A stretch of 64,000 nt of DNA from Salipiger bermudensis (GCF_020171625.1 NZ_JAIUZY010000009.1:62001-126000), one strand, 5' to 3'. Numbered from the stretch's first letter, positions 26,137-34,848 are shown. The notes: generated by a model not told the origin, from the sequence alone. Numbers and translations are program-made.

Positions 26137-27450
26137 CTAAAGCCGCGCCAGCCAGATCGAAATCGCGGGGAAGGCGATCAGGATCGCCATCGCCACCACC
26201 ATGGCTAGCACGAAGGGGAAGGCACCGCGGAAGATGTCGCCCACGCTCAGCGTGCCGTCGTCGATGGCCGATTTGATCGTGTAGACCGACAGGCCGAAGG
26301 GCGGCGTCAGCAGCCCCATCTCCACGGCCACCACGGTCAGCACCCCGAACCAGATCAGATCGAAGCCCGCCGCCTCGGCCACCGGCAGGGCAATGGGCAG
26401 GACGATCAGCATGATCGAGATCGAGTCGATCAGGCAGCCCAGCGCCACGATCAGCGCCAGGTAGATCAACAGGAACCCGTAGGGCCCGATCGAGCCGTCT
26501 ACAAGCACCGAGGCCAGTTCGCGCGGCACCCCCGACAGGGCCAGCATCCGCGAAAAGAAGGTCGCGGCCAGGATCAGGAACAGCACCGAGACGGTGATCT
26601 GCCCGGTTTCCACCATCAGGTTCCACAACGTCCGCTTGGGCAGGGCCCGGCGCATCAGTGCGATCACCAGCGCACCTGCGGCCCCGGCGGCACCGGCCTC
26701 GGTCGGGTTCAGGAAACCTCCGTACAGGCCGCCCAAGACCACCAGCATCAGCGCTAGGATGGGCACCGACTTGACGATCAGCCGGCTGACGGGGAAATCC
26801 TCGAACGTGGCCATGTCAGTCGTACGCTCATAGACGAAGTCCTTGCGGCGCAGTGCCAGCAGCAGGATCGTGACCGAAAAGACCACCGCCAGCAGCAGCC
26901 CCGGCCCGACGCCCGCCAGGAACATCCGACCCACCGATTGCTCGGCCAGGACGGCATAGACGATCATCAGCAGCGAGGGCGGGATCATCATCCCCAGCAC
27001 CGAACTGCCGGCGACGACGCCCGTGGCGAACTTTTTGGTATAGCCGTGGCGCGTCATTTCGGGCACCGCCACGCGCGAGAACACCGTAGCCGAGGCGATG
27101 GAGATCCCGGTGATCGAGGCAAAGACCGCATTGGCAAAGACCGTGGCGATGCCCAGCCCCGCCGTGACCCTTCGCAACAGCTTCTGGAAGACGTCGAAGG
27201 TGTCCTTCCCGACGTTCGACACGGTCACCAGCAGCCCCATCAGCACGAACAGCGGCACCACCGCGTAAAGGTATTCTCGCAGGCTGTCGTTACCCGCCGC
27301 CCCCAGCATCCGCAGCGCGACACTGTCATTGCGGATCATCGAGACGCCGAAGAAGGACACGCCCAGCATGGCGATCCCGATGGGCATGCCAAGGTAGATC
27401 AGCACGATCAGCCCGGCAATGGCGGTATATCCGATCTCGAGCGGGGTCAT
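26137..27450 (-). CDS. TRAP transporter large permease (DctM)
   Basis: A 437-aa inner-membrane protein with about 12 hydrophobic segments, the DctM fold. Recognisable stretches are [17 protein letters not shown] at the N-terminus and [21 protein letters not shown]. It uses an ion gradient with the small subunit and the periplasmic DctP protein to take up an organic acid. It overlaps the small-subunit gene by 4 bp. Confidence 0.94.
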   Translation of the reverse strand: MTPLEIGYTAIAGLIVLIYLGMPIGIAMLGVSFFGVSMIRNDSVALRMLGAAGNDSLREYLYAVVPLFVLMGLLVTVSNVGKDTFDVFQKLLRRVTAGLGIATVFANAVFASITGISIASATVFSRVAVPEMTRHGYTKKFATGVVAGSSVLGMMIPPSLLMIVYAVLAEQSVGRMFLAGVGPGLLLAVVFSVTILLLALRRKDFVYERTTDMATFEDFPVSRLIVKSVPILALMLVVLGGLYGGFLNPTEAGAAGAAGALVIALMRRALPKRTLWNLMVETGQITVSVLFLILAATFFSRMLALSGVPRELASVLVDGSIGPYGFLLIYLALIVALGCLIDSISIMLIVLPIALPVAEAAGFDLIWFGVLTVVAVEMGLLTPPFGLSVYTIKSAIDDGTLSVGDIFRGAFPFVLAMVVAMAILIAFPAISIWLARL

Positions 27451-28010
27451 CGTGTCACCTCGGTCTGTCCGGCGGCGGCGCGGATGTTGCGCAGCGCCCG
27501 GACCAGGAATTCAAGGGCCGCGACGGTCAGCCCCACAAGAATGAACAGGCGGAAAGGCCATGTGGGCAGCGTTCCCAGGCCGGGCGTGCCGATGAACTCG
27601 CCTCGGCTGAAATCGGTGATCATCACGTCCAGCGTGGCGCGGGCCATCATGCCGATCAGCACCGCTCCGCCCAGCGAGAAGACCGTCTCGAGCCCGGCAC
27701 TCACACGCGGGCGGTTGATGCGCAGCGGGTCGATGAACAGACCCGCCCGGGCCAGGCGGTCGGCCCGCACGGTGGCGGCGAATTGCAGGCAGACGATCAT
27801 CACCAGCAGCAACGCGCCCAGTTCCGACACGAGCGGCAGCGAGGCCCCCATGCCGTTGCGCGCTACGATGTCGGCGCAGATGATCAGCATTAAACCGGCG
27901 ATCAGCGCCGTGCCCAAGGCTGCCAGCGTGTTGACCACGCCGCCCCAGATGCGGGACGGCAGGGAATGGTGCCCGTCGGCGCCATTCGGGTTGGAGTCAG
28001 GATGCGTCAC
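27447..28010 (-). CDS. TRAP transporter small permease (DctQ)
   Basis: A 187-aa protein with four predicted membrane segments. The first (about residues 28-48, ALGTALIAGLMLIICADIVA) is followed by the typical RNGMGASLPLVSELGALLL. It lies between the binding protein and the large permease, the standard DctPQM order on the minus strand. Confidence 0.9.
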   Translation of the reverse strand: MTHPDSNPNGADGHHSLPSRIWGGVVNTLAALGTALIAGLMLIICADIVARNGMGASLPLVSELGALLLVMIVCLQFAATVRADRLARAGLFIDPLRINRPRVSAGLETVFSLGGAVLIGMMARATLDVMITDFSRGEFIGTPGLGTLPTWPFRLFILVGLTVAALEFLVRALRNIRAAAGQTEVTR

Positions 28011-28025
28011 GTGCCTGTCCCGGGA

Positions 28026-29105
28026 TCAGAGTTCGTCATCCCAGGCGCGCACCGGCGCGCCCCCGCGCTCACGCACGCCGTCAATATAGGCCTTCATGAA
28101 GTCGCGCGCCGGGGCGCCCTGCCCCTCCAGCCCGTCGGCCCATTCCTTGGCGATGTTGGGCATGGCGTTCGCCCAGGCCTCGCGGTCTGCCTCGCTCATC
28201 GGGGTGATCTCGACCGGGGTGGCCTGGCCCGCGCCTGCCTCGACCATCTTGTCCAGCGCGGCCTGGTGGCGTTCGTTCAGATCCTTGCCGTGGCTTTCGG
28301 TATAGTACTTTCCGGCCTCGATCATGGCAGTCTGCACCTCTTCGGGCAGGCCGTCCCAGCTATCGCGGTTGATTGCCACCGCGCCCGAGAAGGCAACGCC
28401 CATGTCCACATTGGTCACATGCGGCGCGACCTCGTAGATCTTGGCGGGCAGCACGCCCAAGGCAAGCGACAGCACGCCGTCGGACACGCCGGTCTGAATG
28501 TCGGTGTAGAAGCTGGTCAGCGACCCGTCCACCGCATTGGCCCCGGTGCCGCGCAGCCAGTTGCCCAGCACGCCCGGCGCCGACAGCTTCATACCATCCA
28601 GATCTGCGAACCCGGTGATCGGTTCCTTGGTATAGACGTCGTAGCTGTCGGTGCCGGTGAAGCCCAGGACCTTGAGGTTGTATTGCTCCCACTCATTGCG
28701 GAAGGCCTCGTTGGTCTCGAACAGCTCCTCCATCACGTCCAGTTGCAGCGAGGCATCGGCGGTGGTGAAGGGCGCGTAGGAGGACGCTTGGCTCATCGGC
28801 AGCTTGGCCGGCTCCAGCATCGAGAAGACCCAGCCCACGTCGGTGATCCCCTGTTCGACGGAATCCAGCGTGGCATTGGCCTTGTAGAGCGTGCCGCCGA
28901 AGGCTTCGTTCCACTCGATCTGGTAATTGCCGCCCTCGGCCAGGATCTCGTCCGTGCGGGCCATGAAGTGGGTCTTGATCATGCCCACCCAGGGGATCAC
29001 CGTCGGGTGGCTGGAAGCCACGGTCAGGCTGATCGTTTCCTGCGCGAAGGCGGCGCCGGGCATGGCGAGCACCCCGACAAGAGCGGTGCGAAGCATCAGG
29101 TTCAT
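28026..29105 (-). CDS. TRAP transporter substrate-binding protein (DctP)
   Basis: A 359-aa periplasmic protein with a signal peptide ending AMPGAAFA before QETISLTV. It is a family 7 TRAP binding protein; the region GMKLSAPGVLGNWLRGTGAN contains the position where many members have the carboxylate-binding Arg. It is the first transporter gene after the YCII gene (54 bp). The ligand is probably a carboxylate used by the CoA-transferase, lyase and dioxygenase encoded upstream. Confidence 0.92.
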   Translation of the reverse strand: MNLMLRTALVGVLAMPGAAFAQETISLTVASSHPTVIPWVGMIKTHFMARTDEILAEGGNYQIEWNEAFGGTLYKANATLDSVEQGITDVGWVFSMLEPAKLPMSQASSYAPFTTADASLQLDVMEELFETNEAFRNEWEQYNLKVLGFTGTDSYDVYTKEPITGFADLDGMKLSAPGVLGNWLRGTGANAVDGSLTSFYTDIQTGVSDGVLSLALGVLPAKIYEVAPHVTNVDMGVAFSGAVAINRDSWDGLPEEVQTAMIEAGKYYTESHGKDLNERHQAALDKMVEAGAGQATPVEITPMSEADREAWANAMPNIAKEWADGLEGQGAPARDFMKAYIDGVRERGGAPVRAWDDEL

Positions 29106-29159
29106 TTGGGTTCTCCTCCCTTGGTGTTTGTCTTTTGTCTCATGGTTCTGGCCATCGGG

Positions 29160-29558
29160 TCAGATCAGCTCGAAGCGCTGGCTTGACATGTCCAGCCGCA
29201 GCGTGACCGAGCCTTCGTTGACCATCCACGGGCGCACACGGAAGTCCCGCGCGCCCGCCTTGTGCATCGGATCGCTTTCCGCGATCTGGATCGCCTCGGC
29301 CCGCGATGTGGCGCGCACGACGACCAAGCCCTCGCCTTCCCAGCTTTGTTCGTCATCGGTCCACATGGGACCGGCCGAGTAGAGGATCCCGTCGGCTTCA
29401 AGCTGCACCTGGAATTCCAGGTGCCGGTCAAGATGCTCGAAGACCGGGCCCATGCCGTTCACCGGCGTCGTGAAGATCGCGTAGAGCTGCCTTTGCAGCA
29501 TCTGCTTGCTGGCCTCCTTCACGTCCGATGCCGGTACGGATCTCAGTATCTCTGTCAT
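29160..29558 (-). CDS. YCII-domain protein
   Basis: A 132-aa cytosolic protein. The start at 29558 follows GGGGGGAGA. The YCII-like ferredoxin fold spans about residues 24-115, with conserved LDRHLEFQVQLEADGILYSA holding the His/Asp pair near the putative active site and ESDPMHKAGARDFRVRPW. Relatives are small isomerases or decyclising enzymes in aromatic degradation, such as muconolactone isomerase-like proteins. That fits the dioxygenase in this cluster, but the reaction is not shown by sequence. Confidence 0.82.
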   Translation of the reverse strand: MTEILRSVPASDVKEASKQMLQRQLYAIFTTPVNGMGPVFEHLDRHLEFQVQLEADGILYSAGPMWTDDEQSWEGEGLVVVRATSRAEAIQIAESDPMHKAGARDFRVRPWMVNEGSVTLRLDMSSQRFELI

Positions 29559-29592
29559 GTCTCCCCCCCTTTTGGCTGATCCGGTGGCGCGG

Positions 29593-30738
29593 CTAGCCGG
29601 CCTTGGACCGACGCAGTTCGTCGCGGATTTCAGCACCGTGTTCGTCCAGCACCGGCGGTGCCAGCACATCGGTTTCGGGCGCGCCGTCAAAGTTGTAGGG
29701 CGGGCGCACGGTGGTGAAGGTGCCCAGCTCGCTGCTTGGCACGCTGACCTTGATGCCCAGGTGCTGCGCCTGCGGATCCTCCAGCGCCTCGCCGGCTTCG
29801 TAGGCGGGCGAATGCGGCACCTCGTTCGCGTTCAGCGCCGCGCACCATTCGTCGCGGGTTTTGCTGGCGAAGACCGGCGTGAAGATCGCAATCAAGTCGT
29901 CCTGGTGCCGGATGCGCTGCAGCCGTTCGGCAAAGCGAGGGTCGTCCTTCAACTGCTCCTGCCCGGTAGCGGCCAACAGCCCGTCCCAGAACTTTTCGGG
30001 GCTGGAGAGATGGAAGGCGATCCATTTCCCGTCGCCGCACTGGAAGGTATAGCTTTGCGACACGGTCGGACGCGACAACGGGCCCATCACCTCGCCCACG
30101 GAATAATAGTGGGTGAAGCTGTCCAGGTTGAAATGGCACATGGCTTCCAGCATCGAGATGTCGATGCGCCGCCCCTGCCCGCCCCTCTCGCGTTCGAACA
30201 GCGCCGCGATACAGGCCATGGCCGCATATTGGCCGGTGACCGCATCGGCGATGGCAGGACCGATCACGCGCGGGTTTTCCGGCGGGGTCAGCAGCCGCAG
30301 ATAGCCGCTGGCGGCCTGGGCGACCGAATCGAACACCGGGCGGTCACGGGCGGGCCCGGTGGCCCCCAGCCCCGAGATGGCGCAGTAGACCAGCCGCGGG
30401 TTGATCGCTCGCAGTTCCGCCTCGCCTGCGCCCAGCCTCTCGGCCACGCCGGGGCGGAAGTTCTGGATGAAGATGTCGGCGCTGGCGACCAAGTCATGGA
30501 AGACGGCCAAGTCGTCGGCCTGCTTGGTGTCCAGCGCGATCGACCGTTTGTTGCGGTTGTAGGTCTGGTAATGCGGCGAATAGAGGCCACCCTTGAACGC
30601 CCGGAACGGATCGCCGGTGCCGGGGCGTTCGACCTTGATCACATCCGCGCCCAAGTCGGCCAAGTGCATCCCGCAGGCCGGTCCGGTGATGTATGTGCCC
30701 AGTTCGACGACGCGCACACCCTTGAGAATCTTGACCAT
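29593..30738 (-). CDS. class III (CaiB/BaiF/Frc) CoA-transferase
   Basis: A 381-aa enzyme, full length for the family, with the N-terminal Rossmann-like GVRVVELGTYITGPACGMHL, the following DLGADVIKVERPGTGDPFR and the KRSIALD segment. Family members move CoA between acyl-CoA and a free acid through an aspartyl anhydride. It lies 5 bp from the citrate-synthase-like gene. Together they suggest that the imported acid is activated to a CoA ester and then cleaved or condensed. Confidence 0.92.
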   Translation of the reverse strand: MVKILKGVRVVELGTYITGPACGMHLADLGADVIKVERPGTGDPFRAFKGGLYSPHYQTYNRNKRSIALDTKQADDLAVFHDLVASADIFIQNFRPGVAERLGAGEAELRAINPRLVYCAISGLGATGPARDRPVFDSVAQAASGYLRLLTPPENPRVIGPAIADAVTGQYAAMACIAALFERERGGQGRRIDISMLEAMCHFNLDSFTHYYSVGEVMGPLSRPTVSQSYTFQCGDGKWIAFHLSSPEKFWDGLLAATGQEQLKDDPRFAERLQRIRHQDDLIAIFTPVFASKTRDEWCAALNANEVPHSPAYEAGEALEDPQAQHLGIKVSVPSSELGTFTTVRPPYNFDGAPETDVLAPPVLDEHGAEIRDELRRSKAG

Positions 30739-30743
30739 GCCGA

Positions 30744-31547
30744 TCAGCCCCCATGCTTGGACGACACCGGGCCGTCATAGGTGATGCCCTTGTCGGCGAC
30801 GTTGGACATGATGAACCCGATCGAGCGCAGACTTTCCTCGTAAAGATGCGCCGACAGCCCCGCCGCGCGGGCCAGAAGCGGCACCGCCTTGACCGCCTGC
30901 AGCGGAAAGCCCGCGTCCAGGATCGTCGCCGGGATGGCGCCGGAGACGTTGATCGGCAGCGGCCGACCGGTGATCTCGGGGGCGTACTTGCCCAGGATGC
31001 GCAGCGTCTCGACATACCGGCCGCTGTTGCCGATCTCGTCCGACAGGGCCAGCAGCACGTTCGCGCGGGGGTCGCCCTCGCTGTGCTGGCCGTGGCCCAG
31101 ACCCGGCACTTTCTTTTTGGCGGCGACAAGGTCGTTCAAGCTGGCGATGGCGGCGGTTTCCACATCGGTACCGTCTGCCGCGGTGCGGTCCAGCACCTGC
31201 TGCAGGAACTGGGCGGCGGCCTCGGACGATCCAGCGACCACGCTGCCCATGCCCAGAAGCCCCGCCGACATGGCGCCTTGCCAGGCGTCGGGCCCTGCGG
31301 CCAGCGTCATCCGCGCCGCCTGGACCGACGGCACCAGCCCATGTTCGGCGATCGCCACAAGGCAGGCATCCATCATCCGGCGCTGCGTGGCACTGGGCCT
31401 CTCGCCCAGCACCAGAAGCCAGAAGTAATCGGTGAAATCGATCTTGCCGATCAGGTCGTCACACAGATCCTGACCCCGGATCGTGATGCTGTGGGCGTCG
31501 GAGGTCGAGATCGACGTGAAGTTTTGATCCTGCTTGCCGATGCGCAT
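30744..31547 (-). CDS. short citrate-synthase-superfamily protein (citryl-CoA lyase-like)
   Basis: A 267-aa protein, much shorter than citrate synthase (about 430 aa). It keeps the core around the catalytic His (VPGLGHGQHSEGDPRANVLL, cf. GFGHRVYKTxDPR) and the small-domain end. Short homologues of this type are citryl-CoA or related acyl-CoA lyases. It is first in the minus-strand operon, divergent from the dioxygenase. A lyase splitting a citryl-CoA-like ester made by the neighbouring CoA-transferase is the simplest reading. Confidence 0.85.
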   Translation of the reverse strand: MRIGKQDQNFTSISTSDAHSITIRGQDLCDDLIGKIDFTDYFWLLVLGERPSATQRRMMDACLVAIAEHGLVPSVQAARMTLAAGPDAWQGAMSAGLLGMGSVVAGSSEAAAQFLQQVLDRTAADGTDVETAAIASLNDLVAAKKKVPGLGHGQHSEGDPRANVLLALSDEIGNSGRYVETLRILGKYAPEITGRPLPINVSGAIPATILDAGFPLQAVKAVPLLARAAGLSAHLYEESLRSIGFIMSNVADKGITYDGPVSSKHGG

Positions 31548-31559
31548 TACGTAATCCTT

Positions 31560-31574
31560 TTTCGCATACCGAAA
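31560..31574. promoter_or_regulatory. possible IclR-type operator
   Basis: TTTCG (31560-31564) and CGAAA (31570-31574) form a short dyad with 5-bp spacer in the 128-bp divergent promoter between the lyase and dioxygenase genes. IclR-family sites are often short dyads of this kind. The match could be chance. Confidence 0.35.
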
Positions 31575-31678
31575 TATTTTGCTCTTGCCGAAAGACTACG
31601 GGCCAGCTTAGGGTCACGTCAAGCAGGATTGTTGCGGCGCCATGGATCGCCGCGCAACGAACTGAAAGGGAGGGCGTG

Positions 31679-32542
31679 ATGCGCGATATGAACCAGTTCA
31701 AGATCACCGAAGCCGTCAAGGACAGCTTCAAGACCGAACCGGGCAGCCGATTCGAACAGCTGCTTCACGGGCTGATCGAGCATCTGCACGACTACACCCG
31801 CGAAAACAGCATCACCCATGACGAATGGATGCGCGTGCTGATGTTCCTGTATGACTGCGGGAAAATCTCGACCCCCGAAAGGCACGAATTCATCCTGCTT
31901 TCCGACGTGCTGGGCTTTTCCGCGCTGGTCGACATGATCAACACCCGGGGCGGCGCCACCGAGGGCTCGAACCTAGGGCCCTTCTACCTGGACAACGCGC
32001 CGGTCAAGAAGCTGGGGGCCGATCTGGCTGAGGGGCGCGAGGGCGTCACCGTGCTGGTCCATGGCAAGGTGACCGACATCCTGCACAAGCCCCTGCCCGG
32101 CGCGGTGATCGACACCTGGCAGGCCGATGGCGCGGGCACCTATCCGATCCAGGAACAGGAGCACGGCCAGGACAAGATGGACCTGCGCGGCAAGTTCACC
32201 TGCGACAACCAGGGCCGGTACTTCTACACCACCGTGCTGCCCAAGCCCTATACCGTGCCCTACGACGGCCCCGTCGGCGAGCTGCTGCGCGCCGGCAACC
32301 GCCACGCCTGGCGCGCCGCGCATCTGCATTACATTGTCTCGGCCCCCGGCATGTCGGCCATCACCACCGAGGTCTTCTTCGAGAACACCGAATACATCGA
32401 CAACGACGCGGTCTTCGGTGTGCGAAAATCGCTCATCGCCAAGTTGCAGCCCGTCCGCAAGGCCGACCAGTTCGACTATGAGCTTGACGTCAAGCCGGAT
32501 GCGGTCTTCGAGTTCGACTTCGTTCTCGCACCGGAAGGCTGA
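31679..32542 (+). CDS. intradiol ring-cleavage dioxygenase (hydroxyquinol 1,2-dioxygenase-like)
   Basis: A 287-aa enzyme. The ATG at 31679 follows GGGAGG; a GTG one codon earlier is equally possible. The N-terminal helical dimerisation domain (about residues 1-95) is followed by the catalytic beta-sandwich. Fe(III) ligands are visible as Tyr in GTYPIQ, Tyr in GRYFYT and the two His of AHLHY. The SNLGPFYLDNAPVK region and length resemble hydroxyquinol and chlorocatechol dioxygenases more than plain catechol dioxygenases. It opens a dihydroxylated or trihydroxylated ring between the hydroxyls. No ring hydroxylase is visible in the cluster. Confidence 0.9.
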   Translation: MRDMNQFKITEAVKDSFKTEPGSRFEQLLHGLIEHLHDYTRENSITHDEWMRVLMFLYDCGKISTPERHEFILLSDVLGFSALVDMINTRGGATEGSNLGPFYLDNAPVKKLGADLAEGREGVTVLVHGKVTDILHKPLPGAVIDTWQADGAGTYPIQEQEHGQDKMDLRGKFTCDNQGRYFYTTVLPKPYTVPYDGPVGELLRAGNRHAWRAAHLHYIVSAPGMSAITTEVFFENTEYIDNDAVFGVRKSLIAKLQPVRKADQFDYELDVKPDAVFEFDFVLAPEG

Positions 32543-32547
32543 TTTCC

Positions 32548-33363
32548 TTGACCGATCCCGCCGACAAACCCAGCGAATTCGTCGACAGCCTGGCCAAGGG
32601 GCTGGCCATCCTCGACGGCTTCGACAGCGCCCATCCCGAGATGACACTGACCGAGGTCGCGCAGCTGGCCAACCTGTCTCCCGCCGCGGCACGTCGCAGC
32701 CTGATCACGCTGGAGCACCTGGGCTACATCGGACGGACCGGCAAGCGGTTCCACCTGACGCCCAAGATCCTGACACTGGGCTCGGCCTTCTACGCCTCGA
32801 CCCGGATCGAGGAGGTGCTGCAACCGGAACTGCGCGGCCTGATCGACAGGTTCGGCGATGCCTCGTCGATCGGAACGCTGGACGGGCATGACGTGATCTA
32901 TGTCGCCCATCTTTCGGTCCAGCGAGCGCGGCGGGCGCAGGCCAATGTCGGCGCACGCTACCCGGCCTTCGCCACCTCGATGGGGCGGGTGCTGGTCGCA
33001 GGCCTGCCGCAGGCCGACCGTATGGCCTGGCTGGCCAGCCTCCGGCCCGATCCGCTGACGTCGAAGACCTGCGTGGACCCCTGCCACCTGGGCGAACAGA
33101 TCGAGGAGGTGCGCGCCAACGGCTATGCCACCACCGTCGACCAGCTGGACTATGGCATCACCGCCATCGCCGTGCCGATCCGCGATGCCGAGGGGCGCAC
33201 GGTCGCGGCGCTGAACAGCTCGGGCTACACCGGGCTGGTCACCCCCGAAATTCTAGTCGCCGAACGCCTGCCCGAGCTGCGCGCGACGGCCTCGCATATC
33301 TCGGCCCAGCTGACACGCTACCCGGTCCTCGGATCGGTCTTGGCGGCTGGCCTCAGCCCTTAA
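32548..33363 (+). CDS. IclR-family regulator
   Basis: A 271-aa protein starting with TTG at 32548, 5 bp after the dioxygenase stop. The N-terminal winged helix (LAKGLAILDGFDSAHPEMTL, LANLSPAAARRSLITLE) and the C-terminal effector domain (about residues 90-260, QLDYGITAIAVPIRD) are complete. It resembles PcaR/PcaU/PobR-type regulators of aromatic catabolism. It probably controls its own transcript and the divergent CoA-transferase/TRAP operon. Confidence 0.9.
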   Translation: MTDPADKPSEFVDSLAKGLAILDGFDSAHPEMTLTEVAQLANLSPAAARRSLITLEHLGYIGRTGKRFHLTPKILTLGSAFYASTRIEEVLQPELRGLIDRFGDASSIGTLDGHDVIYVAHLSVQRARRAQANVGARYPAFATSMGRVLVAGLPQADRMAWLASLRPDPLTSKTCVDPCHLGEQIEEVRANGYATTVDQLDYGITAIAVPIRDAEGRTVAALNSSGYTGLVTPEILVAERLPELRATASHISAQLTRYPVLGSVLAAGLSP

Positions 33364-33394
33364 TTCGGGCCCCGGCCCCGGCCTTCTTGGAAGG

Positions 33395-33487
33395 CAGGGC
33401 AATCGCGTTTGGCTTGATCGGCTGCCAGTCCAGTGAAAATGCTGGGCAGGAAGGCTTCGTCCCAGCCTGCGCGCTGGAGCTTCATGG
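33395..33487 (-). mobile_element. ISAs1-family element, terminal 93 bp (right copy)
   Basis: The sequence matches 25135-25227 in the same orientation with about 8 mismatches. It encodes the last residues of the transposase (MKLQRAGWDEAFLPSI). It is cut at 33488-33497 by the IS3-family element. With the left copy it brackets the TRAP/dioxygenase module. Confidence 0.75.
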
Positions 33488-33712
33488 CGATAACTATGAA
33501 TAGCCCCGCGTTTGTTAGACGCCTTCTTGTCTCAGTTTCTGCTGCCGCTCGAACTCGACAGGTGACAGCATTCGGTTCCGCACGTGCTTGCGCTTTGGAT
33601 TGTAGAACATCTCGATGTAGTCGAACACGTCCCGCCGTGCTTCTTGGCGGGTCCGGTAGGTGCGGCGCCTGATCCTCTCGCGCTTGAGGAGGTTGAAGAA
33701 GCTCTCGGGCGA

Positions 33713-33745
33713 GACCTTGTCCGCCATTGGTCCGAGGACAATGGT
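33713..33745. repeat. hairpin insertion 2 (conserved loop, IS3 element)
   Basis: The loop GCCATTGGTCCGA (33723-33735) is enclosed by TTGTCC (33717-33722) and GGACAA (33736-33741); the stem extends by ACC/GGT past one bulged base. It interrupts OrfB between CHDNA and ESFF. Relative to the IS it is oriented opposite to hairpins 4 and 5. Confidence 0.7.
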
Positions 33746-33815
33746 CGAGCGCGTTGTCGTGGCAATTGCCGCGTCGGCTCATGGAATGCTCGAGGTCGTG
33801 GGCTTTTAGGAGTGA

Positions 33816-33848
33816 GCGGGTGAGCGCCACAGGTCCGAGCGCCCCCGC
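33816..33848. repeat. hairpin insertion 3 (conserved loop, IS3 element)
   Basis: The loop GCCACAGGTCCGA (33826-33838) is enclosed by GCGGGTGAGC (33816-33825) and GCGCCCCCGC (33839-33848), which pair at eight of ten positions. It interrupts OrfB after SMDWA. This is the most diverged of the five copies. Confidence 0.6.
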
Positions 33849-34499
33849 GAACGCCCAGTCCATGCTTGTGAACTGGCTGCCCTGATCCGAGTGGATCAGC
33901 ACCTCAGCCTTCGGCTTCCTTCGCCATGTGGCCATGAGCAGAGCTTGGAGCACGACGTCGGTCGTCTGGCGTGACCGCATGCACCATCCGACCACCCGCC
34001 GAGAAAACAGGTCGATTACGACCGCGAGGTAAGCGAAGCCCTCCTGCGTCCGTATGTAGGTGATATCGGTCACCCAGACTCTGTCCGGAGCCTCCACGTC
34101 GAACTGCCGATCCAAGGTTTTGTCGACCACGAGCGAGGGTTTGCCGCCATACTTCCCGGGGCGGCGCTTGTAGCCGATCTGTGCCGTGGTCCCAGCCAGC
34201 CTGGTCAGGTGGGCAACGCGGTTCAGACAAGCGCTTTCGCCCAGATCGAGAAGATCGTTGTGAAGCTTGCCCCTCTCGGGACATTGCTGCGCAATGCCCT
34301 GCCGGGCAGTGGGTGCCCATAGACCTTGCCGCTTTCGACCCAGGCCTCCTTCAGCAGTTCGGTCTGGCGAGCGTCTTCCTGAGCGCGCTTGCTGAGCGGC
34401 GCCTTCACCCACGCATAAAAGCCGCTCGGTTGGATGCGCAGACACCGGCACATCGCCCTAACAGAGAACTGCCCGCGATGCTCGGCCACGAACGCCGTC

Positions 34500-34533
34500 G
34501 CCATTGGGCTCGAACCAATGGCGCCCCAATGGC
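34500..34533. repeat. hairpin insertion 4 (conserved loop, IS3 element)
   Basis: Arms GCCATTGGGC (34500-34509) and GCCCCAATGGC (34523-34533) pair with one bulge around TCGAACCAATGGC (34510-34522), the complement of GCCATTGGTTCGA. It lies at the start of OrfB. Confidence 0.7.
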
Positions 34534-34565
34534 TCCACTCACTTTGCATCCCTGGCGAAATACGC

Positions 34566-34607
34566 GTCGTCATTGTCGCTCGGACCCATGGCGCTCCCAA
34601 TGACGAC
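34566..34607. repeat. hairpin insertion 5 (conserved loop, IS3 element)
   Basis: Arms GTCGTCATTG (34566-34575) and CAATGACGAC (34598-34607) are perfectly complementary. The inner loop TCGGACCCATGGC (34580-34592) is the complement of GCCATGGGTCCGA. It replaces the normal end of OrfA after ILKK. Confidence 0.7.
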
Positions 34608-34848
34608 CCTTTTTTAGGATGTCACGCTCCTCCGAGACCCGCGCCAGCGCCTTCTTCAGGCGCCGGATCTCGGCGTCCTTCTCCGCCTCTCCCGAGGACG
34701 CTTTCGCGAACTTCTTCTTCCAAGCGTAGAGCGAATACGCGCTGCCCCCCAAACGCTCCGACACTTCCCTGACCGGGTAGCCCCGCTCGGTGATCTGCGC
34801 GACCGCGTCCTGCTTGAACTCATCGCTGAACTTGCTGCTGCTCATCAT
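34570..34848 (-). CDS. IS3-family transposase OrfA with altered C-terminus
   Basis: A 92-aa protein with the helix-turn-helix (FKQDAVAQITERGYPVREVS) and the leucine-zipper-like region (EIRRLKKALARVSEERDILK) of IS3-family OrfA. The normal tail after ILKK is replaced by GRHWERHGSERQ, which is encoded by hairpin insertion 5. The A-rich frameshift site needed to make the OrfAB fusion is followed directly by that hairpin. Confidence 0.75.
   Translation of the reverse strand: MMSSSKFSDEFKQDAVAQITERGYPVREVSERLGGSAYSLYAWKKKFAKASSGEAEKDAEIRRLKKALARVSEERDILKKGRHWERHGSERQ

Larger units (their letters stand above)
33515..34497 (-). pseudogene. IS3-family transposase OrfB, broken by several small insertions
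   Basis: The DDE domain can be followed: QFSVRAMCRCLRIQPSGFYA, then VWVTDITYIRTQEGFAYLAV, then LIHSDQGSQFTSMDWA, then SMSRRGNCHDNA and ESFFNLLKRERIRRRTYR, ending EFERQQKLRQEGV. The frame changes after KVYG (about 34320), after SMDWA (about 33860) and after CHDNA (about 33755). Each change coincides with an insertion of about 20-45 bp. No functional product is possible. Confidence 0.85.

Noticed and set aside
5600-34620. Hairpin insertions as long-read adapter artefacts
   Set aside because: Adapter artefacts would invert long stretches of the insert, not 6-11 bp, and would not share a natural-looking 13-nt loop with small changes. Reads should still be checked.
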